DNA of 23,372 nucleotides, from IMG/VR virus record IMGVR_UViG_3300027896_000228, positions 1-23,372 of that record, one strand, 5' to 3'. The translations under genes were made by a program, and so were the position numbers. Source of the DNA: a virus. The notes under the pieces are model-generated. The model ran no database searches. It was not told the DNA's origin and worked only from the letters and a program-made list of their open reading frames with translations. This document shows positions 7,489 through 13,336 of the stretch, one piece after another. The stretch's first letter is position 1, and each line of letters begins with the position of its first letter.

Positions 7489-7884
7489 ATGGGCCTCACC
7501 TACGAAACCAGGTACGAAACGCAACTCATGGGCGACATGGCGGCCGATATGTCCACCTACAAGTGGGCACTCTTTCGGACGCTTCGTCAAATCAAGATCA
7601 TCGCCGTTCGATTCGGCGCGGCCAAAGCCGTGACCGCCGCCGACACCAATTACAGCACGTTCTCGCTCTCGGACGGCACCAACACCATCGCCTCGCTGGC
7701 CACGGGGCCGGCGGCCGGTGGCGACTCGATCGCTCAGGGCGCGTTCATCTCCAAGACCCCGGTGGCGGCTTATGCCGTCGTCGCGGCCGGGACGACGCTC
7801 CAGCTCGTCGGTGCGAAGACGGGCTCCGGCATGGCCATCTCGGGACTCATCGTCCAGATTGAGTTCGTGGAGTACGGCGTCTAA
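7489..7884 (+). CDS. Probable capsid accessory (decoration-like) protein
   Basis: This is a 131-residue protein directly after the capsid gene, with AAGGAGG 10 nt or less before ATG 7489. It begins with polar residues (GLTYETRYETQLMGDM), then a Ser/Thr/Ala/Gly-rich beta-type sequence (TAADTNYSTFSLSDGTNTIASL, then KTGSGMAISGLIVQIEFVEYGV). Its position, small size, GC-ending codons like the capsid gene, and the hairpins that follow it suggest an abundant head protein such as a decoration or cement protein. There is no diagnostic motif, so the assignment rests on synteny and composition. Confidence 0.7.
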   Translation: MGLTYETRYETQLMGDMAADMSTYKWALFRTLRQIKIIAVRFGAAKAVTAADTNYSTFSLSDGTNTIASLATGPAAGGDSIAQGAFISKTPVAAYAVVAAGTTLQLVGAKTGSGMAISGLIVQIEFVEYGV

Positions 7885-7895
7885 GGCATGTTTTG

Positions 7896-7915
7896 AACCG
7901 GGCTCTTGCTCGGTT
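7896..7915 (+). terminator. Stem-loop 1 after the capsid block
   Basis: AACCGGGC (7896-7903) pairs with GCTCGGTT (7908-7915) around a TCTT loop: 8 pairs including one G-T wobble. It lies 12 bases after the stop of the probable decoration gene. There is no T-run directly after it, so alone it would be a weak terminator; it may also protect the mRNA 3' end. Confidence 0.5.
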
Positions 7916-7923
7916 GACCGGGC

Positions 7924-7947
7924 GGGAGGGGGCTTCGGCCCCCTCCC
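7924..7947 (+). terminator. Strong GC-rich stem-loop 2 after the capsid block
   Basis: GGGAGGGGGC (7924-7933) and GCCCCCTCCC (7938-7947) form a perfect 10-bp stem closed by a TTCG tetraloop, an exceptionally stable hairpin. It lies in the 91-base gap between the decoration-like gene and the next gene. Only a short CTTT (about 7955-7958) follows, so it is either a partial or inefficient terminator or an RNA-stabilising structure. Either would lower expression of the neck and tail genes relative to capsid, or raise capsid mRNA stability. Confidence 0.65.
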
Positions 7948-7975
7948 TCCCGAACTTTACGCAAGGAGTTGAGTC

Positions 7976-8194
7976 ATGAGACTCCAGTTCTTCTCGACCC
8001 CATCGCTAGCCGAATACCACGGCTATCCCAGAGGGACGGCTGTCCACGCCAGGCCGGGCGACGAGGTTGAAGTCCCCGAGGAGGCCGGGAAGATTTTGCT
8101 CTCGGATTTTCCTTCCAACTTCTTTGCTGTCACGGGAGATTTGCAGGGCCCGCCAGTGGACAAGCAGATAAAGAGCGCCAAAGTGCGCAAGTAG
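7976..8194 (+). CDS. Small hypothetical protein in head-tail region
   Basis: This is a 72-residue protein with AAGGAG (7963-7968) 7 nt before ATG 7976. It has a short beta-like N-terminus (MRLQFFSTPS), the segment HARPGDEVEVPEEAGKILL, and a lysine-rich tail. The pattern 'GD.VEV..E.A..LL' is common in tiny proteins encoded between capsid and connector genes of siphoviruses; their function is generally not known. It is the first gene after the hairpins and is followed 9 nt later by the connector gene, so it belongs to the neck operon. Confidence 0.75.
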   Translation: MRLQFFSTPSLAEYHGYPRGTAVHARPGDEVEVPEEAGKILLSDFPSNFFAVTGDLQGPPVDKQIKSAKVRK

Positions 8195-8203
8195 GAGGCT
8201 CAG

Positions 8204-8788
8204 ATGGCTGTCGACGCAACAGTAGCTCTAGCGACGCTAGCTGAAGCAAAGGCGTTCATTAAGAAGACCGACGACAAGGACGTCTCTGTCCTCGAGGTGA
8301 TAATGAACGCTGTGGGGGATTTGTTCAACCAGCACACCGACCGCCACCTACTTGCGGCCACCTATACAGCCTTGTATCTCGACGGAAACGGAGAGCGCGA
8401 ACTTAGGCTCCCGAATTATCCCGTATCGACACTCACTTCAGTCTACGAAGACGAAGACCCTCTCACCGAGGGCATCGGCTATGACTTTATGGCCTATCTA
8501 GACACCGGCCGGCTCAGCAAGCCAGTCGGAGAGCGCTGGATGTGGGGTCCGAAGACTATCAAGGTCACCTACACGGCCGGCTATTCGCTTTCCAGCACTC
8601 CGCTTATTCCCAACGACCTCAAATTGGCCTATCTTATACAGGTCGGAGAGTTCTGGCAGAAGTTCTTGCACGCCAGCTGGGGCGAACTATCGCGCTCCCT
8701 CACCGGCCAGAGCGTTACAGTAACAGAGAAGGAAATCCTGCCTATCGTGAAGACGATGCTTTTGAAACACAGGAGGCTCGGGCTTTAA
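8204..8788 (+). CDS. Head-tail connector protein (gp6-like)
   Basis: This is a 194-residue protein; TAGGAGG precedes ATG 8204 with good spacing. The sequence has the features of HK97 gp6/SPP1 gp15-type connectors: an N-terminal helical part (TLAEAKAFIKKTDDKDVSVL, then VGDLFNQHTDRHLL), a central beta segment (LPNYPVSTLTSVYED), IKVTYTAGY and a C-terminal helical part (PNDLKLAYLIQVGEFWQK). The ring it forms joins portal to neck. It overlaps the next gene by TAATG. The position after capsid genes and before a gp10-like gene fits the standard order. Confidence 0.85.
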   Translation: MAVDATVALATLAEAKAFIKKTDDKDVSVLEVIMNAVGDLFNQHTDRHLLAATYTALYLDGNGERELRLPNYPVSTLTSVYEDEDPLTEGIGYDFMAYLDTGRLSKPVGERWMWGPKTIKVTYTAGYSLSSTPLIPNDLKLAYLIQVGEFWQKFLHASWGELSRSLTGQSVTVTEKEILPIVKTMLLKHRRLGL

Positions 8789-9429
8789 TGGACGAGTTCA
8801 AGATTACCGTCAAGTCCGACTACTCAGAGCAAAAGCTCAAAAGCGATACGCTCCGCAATATCCCTCGAGCGTTCAAGCGCAACGCTACGCAGTGGGCCTC
8901 GCGAACGGTGCTGTATATCAAGAATTACATCCGAGGGGGGAATGTCTTTAAGCAGGCCCCTAAGGAGATTATCCAGCGCCTAGGGATGAAGACCGATGTC
9001 CACGGACAGCAGGCCGAAATCGTACTGGGCACTGGCGGAGTTGTAGGCAAAGACCCCGTGGTATATGCCAGAATACAGGAAGAAGGCGGCTGGATAGTAC
9101 CTGCCAAGGCCAAGGCGCTAACGATTCCGCTTCCAGGGGTCACCGGCGCTGTAGCAAACTACGGCACGTTCGGGCCAGGAGGGACGCTATTTACGATAAG
9201 GTCGAAGGCTGGCAACGGATTAGTCTGCATGAAGACTGGGAAAAGCGGCTTTAAGCCACTATTCATCCTGTCGAAATCAGTCAAACTTCCGGCCCGCTAC
9301 TGGTTCACGAATCCGATTGCCCAGCAAATCCCCGATTTAGAACGGACAATGAGCCCTGAGGGGGTCTGGGCTACGGCGCAACAGCTGGCCTACGAGCGCA
9401 CGGCGGCGCAGGGAGGGATTGAAGGATGA
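8788..9429 (+). CDS. Neck/tail completion protein (HK97 gp10-like)
   Basis: This is a 213-residue protein. Start ATG 8788 overlaps the TAA of the connector gene and has AGGAGG at 8771-8776; an upstream in-frame ATG at 8542 lies deep in the connector gene and is not used. The N-terminal half is helical and basic (IPRAFKRNATQWASRTVLYIKNYI). The middle carries VVYARIQEEGGWIVPAKAKALTIP, the 'YA..Q..GG.I.P....L..P' pattern of HK97 gp10/Mu gpG-like tail completion proteins. It would close the head-proximal tail end or join the neck. It is longer than typical gp10 proteins, with an extra glycine-rich segment at about residues 115-150. Confidence 0.75.
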   Translation: MDEFKITVKSDYSEQKLKSDTLRNIPRAFKRNATQWASRTVLYIKNYIRGGNVFKQAPKEIIQRLGMKTDVHGQQAEIVLGTGGVVGKDPVVYARIQEEGGWIVPAKAKALTIPLPGVTGAVANYGTFGPGGTLFTIRSKAGNGLVCMKTGKSGFKPLFILSKSVKLPARYWFTNPIAQQIPDLERTMSPEGVWATAQQLAYERTAAQGGIEG

Positions 9430-9914
9430 CAACTACAATGCCTGCCGACCCTCTATCGCTCCAGGTCTTGAATCGCTGTGTTGACGTCCTGAAGTCAATC
9501 ACTCAAGGCTCAACCTACTTTTACACGGTAGGCGATAACGTCATGCTAGGCTTCCGGCATTACAAGGAAGTCCCGAGCTTTCCTTACGACATGGTATGCC
9601 TAGAGAAGGACGACCGGGACCCCGAACTCCTGCCTGACCAGTGGGTGAGGCGCTACCTTGTCGTGAGCATCAAGGCCTATGTCGATTACGAGGATAGCGA
9701 CCCTGTCAAGAAGTTGATTAAACACCTAGCAGATGTCCAGCTGGCCATTAACAACGATACGAAGAATCCCACCTCGGGCTCCCTGGGCAATCTCTGCGCT
9801 TATTGCCAAATCCAAGGCGTAGAGACGGACTCCGGGCTCCTGATGCTCGAGGGAGTTGCTTATTTTGACCTGAAAGTGCTCGCGGTCATCCACGGGCAGT
9901 TTGGGCAACTTTAA
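9426..9914 (+). CDS. Probable tail terminator protein
   Basis: This is a 162-residue protein, coupled to the previous gene by ATGA at 9426-9429. Short alpha/beta pattern: an N-terminal helix with VLNRCVDVLKSI, beta strands (YLVVSIKAYVDY), a helix (DPVKKLIKHLADVQLAIN) and C-terminal strands (MLEGVAYFDLKVLAVI). This order, and the position after a gp10-like and before the tail tube gene, match lambda gpU-type tail terminators, which cap the tube when it reaches tape-measure length. There is no catalytic motif. The role comes mainly from synteny and fold-like pattern. Confidence 0.7.
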   Translation: MTTTMPADPLSLQVLNRCVDVLKSITQGSTYFYTVGDNVMLGFRHYKEVPSFPYDMVCLEKDDRDPELLPDQWVRRYLVVSIKAYVDYEDSDPVKKLIKHLADVQLAINNDTKNPTSGSLGNLCAYCQIQGVETDSGLLMLEGVAYFDLKVLAVIHGQFGQL

Positions 9915-9925
9915 GGAGGCACGCT

Positions 9926-10138
9926 ATGGCGAGAGACAGATTCACATGGCTCGGCGCGGACACCTACACGCGCTCCTACGGGGCGGCCAACTCCGTCTTT
10001 CTCGAGAAGGGGAAGGATTACGACCTCGGCCCCATCCCTCCAGAGGTTGTGGACGAATGGGCCAAGTCCGGGCATGCCAAGTGGATAGGCGGCTCCAAGC
10101 CGAAGACTCCGGTTCCCGCGACGCCCGAGGAGGTCTAA
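9926..10138 (+). CDS. Small hypothetical protein
   Basis: This is a 70-residue protein after AAGGAGG with good spacing to ATG 9926. It has aromatic residues near the start (RFTWLGADTYTRSY), then KGKDYDLGPIPPEVVDEWAKSG, and a Pro/Lys-rich end (KPKTPVPATPEEV). It loosely recalls the small 'SG-A-W/I' proteins found near phage neck genes and the 72-residue protein at 7976. Its last codons contain GAGGAGGT, which is probably the ribosome site for the following gene. Function unknown. Confidence 0.7.
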   Translation: MARDRFTWLGADTYTRSYGAANSVFLEKGKDYDLGPIPPEVVDEWAKSGHAKWIGGSKPKTPVPATPEEV

Positions 10139-10139
10139 G

Positions 10140-11249
10140 CTGACTCCTATCGTCGACGCCCGCCCTATGAACCGTATCGTCACGGTTCCTCAGATAGGGA
10201 GGATTTTCGACCTGCGACCCGGCGACCGCTGGAAGGGCAAAGGGCCGGCGTTCTTCGAGCTGGGGCAGGAGATGATTCAGGACCCAGGCATCGAGTTCTG
10301 GGCCGACTCTCACACCCCTCTCTACTGGGCCAGATACACGACTGGCGGCACGGTAGTCAACCAGGACGGGAACATGTATTACAGCTACCCTTACTCGGCG
10401 CGTGTAGATGTGGACGGCTCTAACTCCGACTTCTACATCTCCGTCAATCCGCCTGGCTTGCAGGCTGGGCGGGGGTACCGGTGCTCGGTGTGGGTGAGGA
10501 CGACGGCTGGGAAATCGGCCTACATTTACGCTCAGTCCTGGGACGGCGGGCAGAACCACGTACTCGCCAGCAAGACCATCGACACGGCCGGGGCATGGCA
10601 ACAGGTCATGTTCGATGTGTGGCCGCCTTGGCCCGACCTCGGCTGGGTATTTGCCAGAGGGCAGTCGGCCAGTTCCTCGCTTTACTTTGACGAAGCCTCC
10701 ATGCGTCCGCACATCTTCGGCACCGGCTACCAGCTCGGGCCGGAGCTTCTGGTGGATGGGAGTTTCGAGCGCTGGTGGAGCACCACGCAGTCTAAGACCT
10801 GGGCTGAGAGCGTTGCCGGGACCTCGACCATCAACCGCACGGGCTCTGCTAAATCGGGCAACTGGGCGATGCGGATGGACGTTGACGGCTCCAACTCCTA
10901 TGCCCAGGCGACACAGTACCTCGACCTCGTGAGCCTGAAGACCTACCGTCTCGGCGTCTGGTATAACGCCCCCGTGGGGGCCAGCGTGGCGGTAGGGGCC
11001 AATATGTCCATCAACGGAGTGATGTATTACCTCCAGGAGAACGACGAGTTCCAGAAGCCTGGCGACCTAGGTTACGCCGGGGCTATCATCCTCTCGGGAA
11101 CCGGGGCCTGGACCTACTACTCGACGACGTTCCATTGGCCGGGGAGCGTGGACCCCGGAAGCTCCTGCTTCTGGGTGAAGCGCTCTGGCGGCTGTCAGAA
11201 CAAGAGCCTCTACTTCGACGACATCAGCCTCCGCCAAGTGCTGAATTAG
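10140..11249 (+). CDS. Tail-region protein with two carbohydrate-binding-like jelly-roll modules
   Basis: The frame is open from before 10140 to TAG at 11247-11249. The first ATG is 10167 (360 residues) but has no ribosome site. A perfect GAGGAGGT at 10127-10134 sits 5 nt before an in-frame CTG at 10140, so I list CTG as the likely start (369 residues). Two repeats of about 150 residues follow a short N-terminus; each ends in a typical 'SLYFDEASMR' or 'SLYFDDISLR' strand. Module 1 covers about 10260-10712 and module 2 about 10734-11246. They resemble CBM4/9-type jelly rolls (YSARVDVDGSNSD, YRCSVWVRT). The modules are related to those inside the tail hub at 16039. Likely a virion-surface glycan-binding protein; the location before the tail tube gene suggests a tail or neck decoration. 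Binding has not been shown. Confidence 0.8.
   Translation: MTPIVDARPMNRIVTVPQIGRIFDLRPGDRWKGKGPAFFELGQEMIQDPGIEFWADSHTPLYWARYTTGGTVVNQDGNMYYSYPYSARVDVDGSNSDFYISVNPPGLQAGRGYRCSVWVRTTAGKSAYIYAQSWDGGQNHVLASKTIDTAGAWQQVMFDVWPPWPDLGWVFARGQSASSSLYFDEASMRPHIFGTGYQLGPELLVDGSFERWWSTTQSKTWAESVAGTSTINRTGSAKSGNWAMRMDVDGSNSYAQATQYLDLVSLKTYRLGVWYNAPVGASVAVGANMSINGVMYYLQENDEFQKPGDLGYAGAIILSGTGAWTYYSTTFHWPGSVDPGSSCFWVKRSGGCQNKSLYFDDISLRQVLN
10260..10712 (+). repeat. Lectin-like module 1 (protein-level repeat)
   Basis: About 150 codons encoding a CBM4/9-like jelly roll, from the LGQEM segment to SSSLYFDEASMRPH. It shares the 'ARVDVDGSNS', 'GYRCSVWVRTTAGKSA' and terminal 'LYFDEAS' strands with four other modules (10734, 16138, 16660, 18120). 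The DNA is diverged, so these are old or independently acquired copies rather than recent duplications. Confidence 0.65.
10734..11246 (+). repeat. Lectin-like module 2 (protein-level repeat)
   Basis: About 170 codons: LGPELLVDGSFERW start, AGTSTINRTGSAKSG, then MRMDVDGSNSYAQ, and the KSLYFDDISLRQ end. The 'GTST.NR..S....G' segment is nearly shared with modules 16138 (GTSTLNREAS) and 16660 (GTSTVNRESS) in the tail hub, tying the two proteins together. Confidence 0.7.
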
Positions 11250-11258
11250 GAGATGACG

Positions 11259-11555
11259 ATGGGCGCTTACGACTCAGACCGAATAATGCGGATAGGCGAG
11301 ATTGACTTCGTCGGATTCCGATTCTCCGGGGGCGACCTTCCTACCGGCGTCACGGTGGCCTCGGGCACGGTGGCCGTCGTTCCAGGAACAGGCCTCACGC
11401 TCGGCTCCGGCACGGCGCTCATAACCTCGGCCCAGGACGGCGTTTACGCCTGGCTCACGGCTGTGACGGCCGGCGAATACGATGTAACCTTTACGACTAC
11501 ATTCTCGGATACAAGAAAGCTCATCCGGGTCTACCGGGTGACGGTTATCGCTTAG
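11259..11555 (+). CDS. Small Ig-like structural protein
   Basis: This is a 98-residue protein. ATG 11259 is preferred over ATG 11253 because the SD (AGGAG, 11248-11252) directly abuts the earlier ATG and lies 6 nt from the later one. The sequence is beta-rich with alternating small and hydrophobic residues (GVTVASGTVAVVPGTGL, then GEYDVTFTTTFSDTRKLIRVYRVTV). It ends with the strand pattern of Ig-like phage accessory domains that often follow or form part of tail tube or fibre proteins. It lies 13 nt before the tail tube gene. Likely virion surface decoration; exact role unknown. Confidence 0.7.
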   Translation: MGAYDSDRIMRIGEIDFVGFRFSGGDLPTGVTVASGTVAVVPGTGLTLGSGTALITSAQDGVYAWLTAVTAGEYDVTFTTTFSDTRKLIRVYRVTVIA

Positions 11556-11568
11556 GAGGTAATTAAAC

Positions 11569-12627
11569 ATGGCTACACCTACCGGGACAGAACGAAGATT
11601 CCTTGCGGCCGGGGCGAAAAAGGCCGCTACTTGGCGCACGGCCGTAGCGCTGGGCGCGGGCTTTGGCCTCAACTGCAAGGCTATCGCCGGCATGAACCCG
11701 AGCCGGGACTTCATGGTCTCGCAGGAAGTGGACCTGCCCCTGCCGACGGTCGGGGCTCTCAATGTCTACAAGCCTGCCGACATCACCATCTCGACCGACA
11801 TGCTATACTCTCCGGGGGCCTTGGGCACGCTCATCGCCGAGCTCTTCGGCACTGCCGGAGCGCCGTCGGGTCCGACTGACACTACGGCCTACACGCACAC
11901 GTTCCAGTGGGCCAACACGAACCTCGGGCTCTTCTCCACGCTGTGCATGGAGGTGCCGGGGAAGATTTTCGAATGCGCCTCTGTGAAGCCTATCGAGTGG
12001 ACGCTGAAGAGCGCCCAGGGAGGCATCGTTCAGAGCGACCTCAAGGTGCGCGGCAACAAGATTATCGACAGTTCCGGCACGAACGGCGCGACGCAAATCG
12101 ACGCACTCACCTACGACGAGCGCATCAACCCCATGACCTATTCGGTCCAGAGCGTCAAGATGAACGACCAGAGCGCTGGCGATGTGGCTGGCGGCACACA
12201 ACTCGAGGTTTCGAACGTCGAAATCAGCTTCAAGCGCACCGGGCAGGACGCTATCGTCACGGCTGGCAATGACAACATCCAGGAACCGGCCGAAGCGGGC
12301 TACCCCGACATCCGCGTCAAGCTCAAATTCGCGCACATGGACACCGTGAACAACCTCTGGCTAGCGAAAGCTATCGCCGAGACCACGCAGAAGATTCTCA
12401 TCAAGTTCACGAGCCCGAACCTTGCCGGGGCCGCCACGGTTTATTACTCGCTGTCGCTCTACTTCCCGAGGATGAGAATGCTTTGCCCCGAGGTTTCTTG
12501 GGACGACATCGTGAACGTGGGCCTGGAACTAGTTGCCGAGGAAGCGGCGGCGGCTCCCACCGGGATGACCTACACGCGGCCCTATGCCGTGTTCGTCAAC
12601 AAGAGGACTACCGACTATCTCGCGTAA
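11569..12627 (+). CDS. Major tail tube protein
   Basis: This is a 352-residue protein with TAGGAGG 11 nt before ATG 11569. It has tail-tube-like features: an N-terminal GTERRFLAAGAKKAATWRTAVALG segment, beta strands of the tube fold (FMVSQEVDLPLP, GIVQSDLKVRG, LEVSNVEISFKRT), KILIKFTSPNL and a C-terminal domain. At 352 residues it is larger than minimal tubes, in line with two-domain tubes. It directly precedes the frameshifted chaperone pair and the tape measure, the canonical siphovirus order. GC-ending codons match the capsid gene, consistent with high expression. Confidence 0.85.
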   Translation: MATPTGTERRFLAAGAKKAATWRTAVALGAGFGLNCKAIAGMNPSRDFMVSQEVDLPLPTVGALNVYKPADITISTDMLYSPGALGTLIAELFGTAGAPSGPTDTTAYTHTFQWANTNLGLFSTLCMEVPGKIFECASVKPIEWTLKSAQGGIVQSDLKVRGNKIIDSSGTNGATQIDALTYDERINPMTYSVQSVKMNDQSAGDVAGGTQLEVSNVEISFKRTGQDAIVTAGNDNIQEPAEAGYPDIRVKLKFAHMDTVNNLWLAKAIAETTQKILIKFTSPNLAGAATVYYSLSLYFPRMRMLCPEVSWDDIVNVGLELVAEEAAAAPTGMTYTRPYAVFVNKRTTDYLA

Positions 12628-12636
12628 GGAGGAAAT

Positions 12637-13020
12637 GTGGGAGAACTGAGAAAACTGGAGCCTGTATCGGACTGGCTCGAATACGACCTGGAAACCAAAC
12701 AGCTAGACCCCCCGGTCTTGCGCCTGCGGCTGAACTTCATCACGAATCCGGCCGACTACATGCCTAGCGAGGCTAATCCATTCTCGCCTGCGGAGATGCT
12801 CGAAAAGCTCCTAGCGCTAGTAGCCGACTGGGACGTGACCTCCAATGGCGTGCCTATCCCGCTTTCGGAGAAGGAAGGCCGGGACCAGCTCACGGACTTC
12901 TTGGTTCGCCGGGTGCCGAGCCGGGGAGTTCTACTCGGTGTGGCTATCACCTTTGATGCGCAGAACCGGGAGAACTTCCTAAAAAACTTGCCGACTTCCT
13001 CTCCTGGCACTACGGAATAG
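12637..13020 (+). CDS. Tail assembly chaperone, short form (gpG analogue)
   Basis: This is a 127-residue protein from GTG 12637 with AAGGAGG just upstream. An overlapping ATG at 12635 opens only a 5-codon frame and is not used. It has the composition of tail assembly chaperones: acidic, helical, no catalytic motifs (FSPAEMLEKLLALVADWD, then EGRDQLTDFLVRRVPSRG). It lies between tail tube and tape measure. The zero-frame stop is TAG 13018-13020, but 31 nt before it is a slippery AAAAAAC. A fraction of ribosomes should continue into the 13325 frame. The G and GT proteins help load tube protein around the tape measure. Confidence 0.85.
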   Translation: MGELRKLEPVSDWLEYDLETKQLDPPVLRLRLNFITNPADYMPSEANPFSPAEMLEKLLALVADWDVTSNGVPIPLSEKEGRDQLTDFLVRRVPSRGVLLGVAITFDAQNRENFLKNLPTSSPGTTE

Positions 13021-13325
13021 GTTCTAGGACGAGGAAGGGCGAGCGTCCGGCTACAGCTCCGCCCGAGATGGAGACGGAGAATGCCGAAGCCTGGAATTTT
13101 TACTGCCGGAACGCGACAGGCTTTGTGCGGGACTTCGGACTTATGCATGGACTCCTATCGGAATATCTCGGGCCGGCTGTCTCCCAAGCGAGAAAGGAAA
13201 TATTCATGGCCAAGCTCTCTCTGATACACCACAAAATAATCGAGGAACAGGCTCGCGACCAGAGAGAGCAATTCGAATCGGAGAGCAGGGCCGGCGAAAC
13301 CTATTATGCGGCGGACCCGACATGA
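12637..13325 (+). CDS. Tail assembly chaperone, -1 frameshift fusion (gpGT analogue)
   Basis: The predicted product is join(12637..12987, 12987..13325), 229 residues. After slipping on A-AAA-AAC (12981-12987), the -1 frame reads LADFLSWHYGIGSRTRKGERP and continues without a stop through ETENAEAWNFYCRNATGF to TGA 13323-13325. The T region has no ribosome site near its only useful ATG (13068), so it is most likely made only by frameshifting, as in lambda G/GT. The T part is helical and charged (IIEEQARDQREQFESESR), typical of the tail chaperone T domain that contacts the tail tube. The next gene is the tape measure, 11 nt later. Confidence 0.88.
12981..13037 (+). other. Programmed -1 ribosomal frameshift element
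   Basis: The slippery heptamer AAAAAAC (12981-12987) lies in the correct phase (cta-aaa-aac in the zero frame). A 7-nt spacer follows. Then a stem-loop: 12995-13005 (CTTCCTCTCCT) pairs with 13026-13037 (AGGACGAGGAAG), giving 11 pairs with one bulged C at 13030 and a 20-nt loop. The zero-frame stop TAG (13018-13020) lies in the loop. Slip site, spacer length and stem match known -1 frameshift signals. Confidence 0.88.
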
Positions 13326-13336
13326 GGAGATAGGCT

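Noticed and set aside
6971-7633. 220-codon plus-strand frame overlapping the capsid gene end
   Set aside because: Gly/Arg/His-rich out-of-frame reading of the capsid gene, caused by its codon bias; it also runs into the next gene.
13068-13325. Independent gene starting at ATG 13068
   Set aside because: No ribosome site precedes this ATG and the -1 frame is open back to a perfect slippery site, so it is better read as the T part of the frameshift product.
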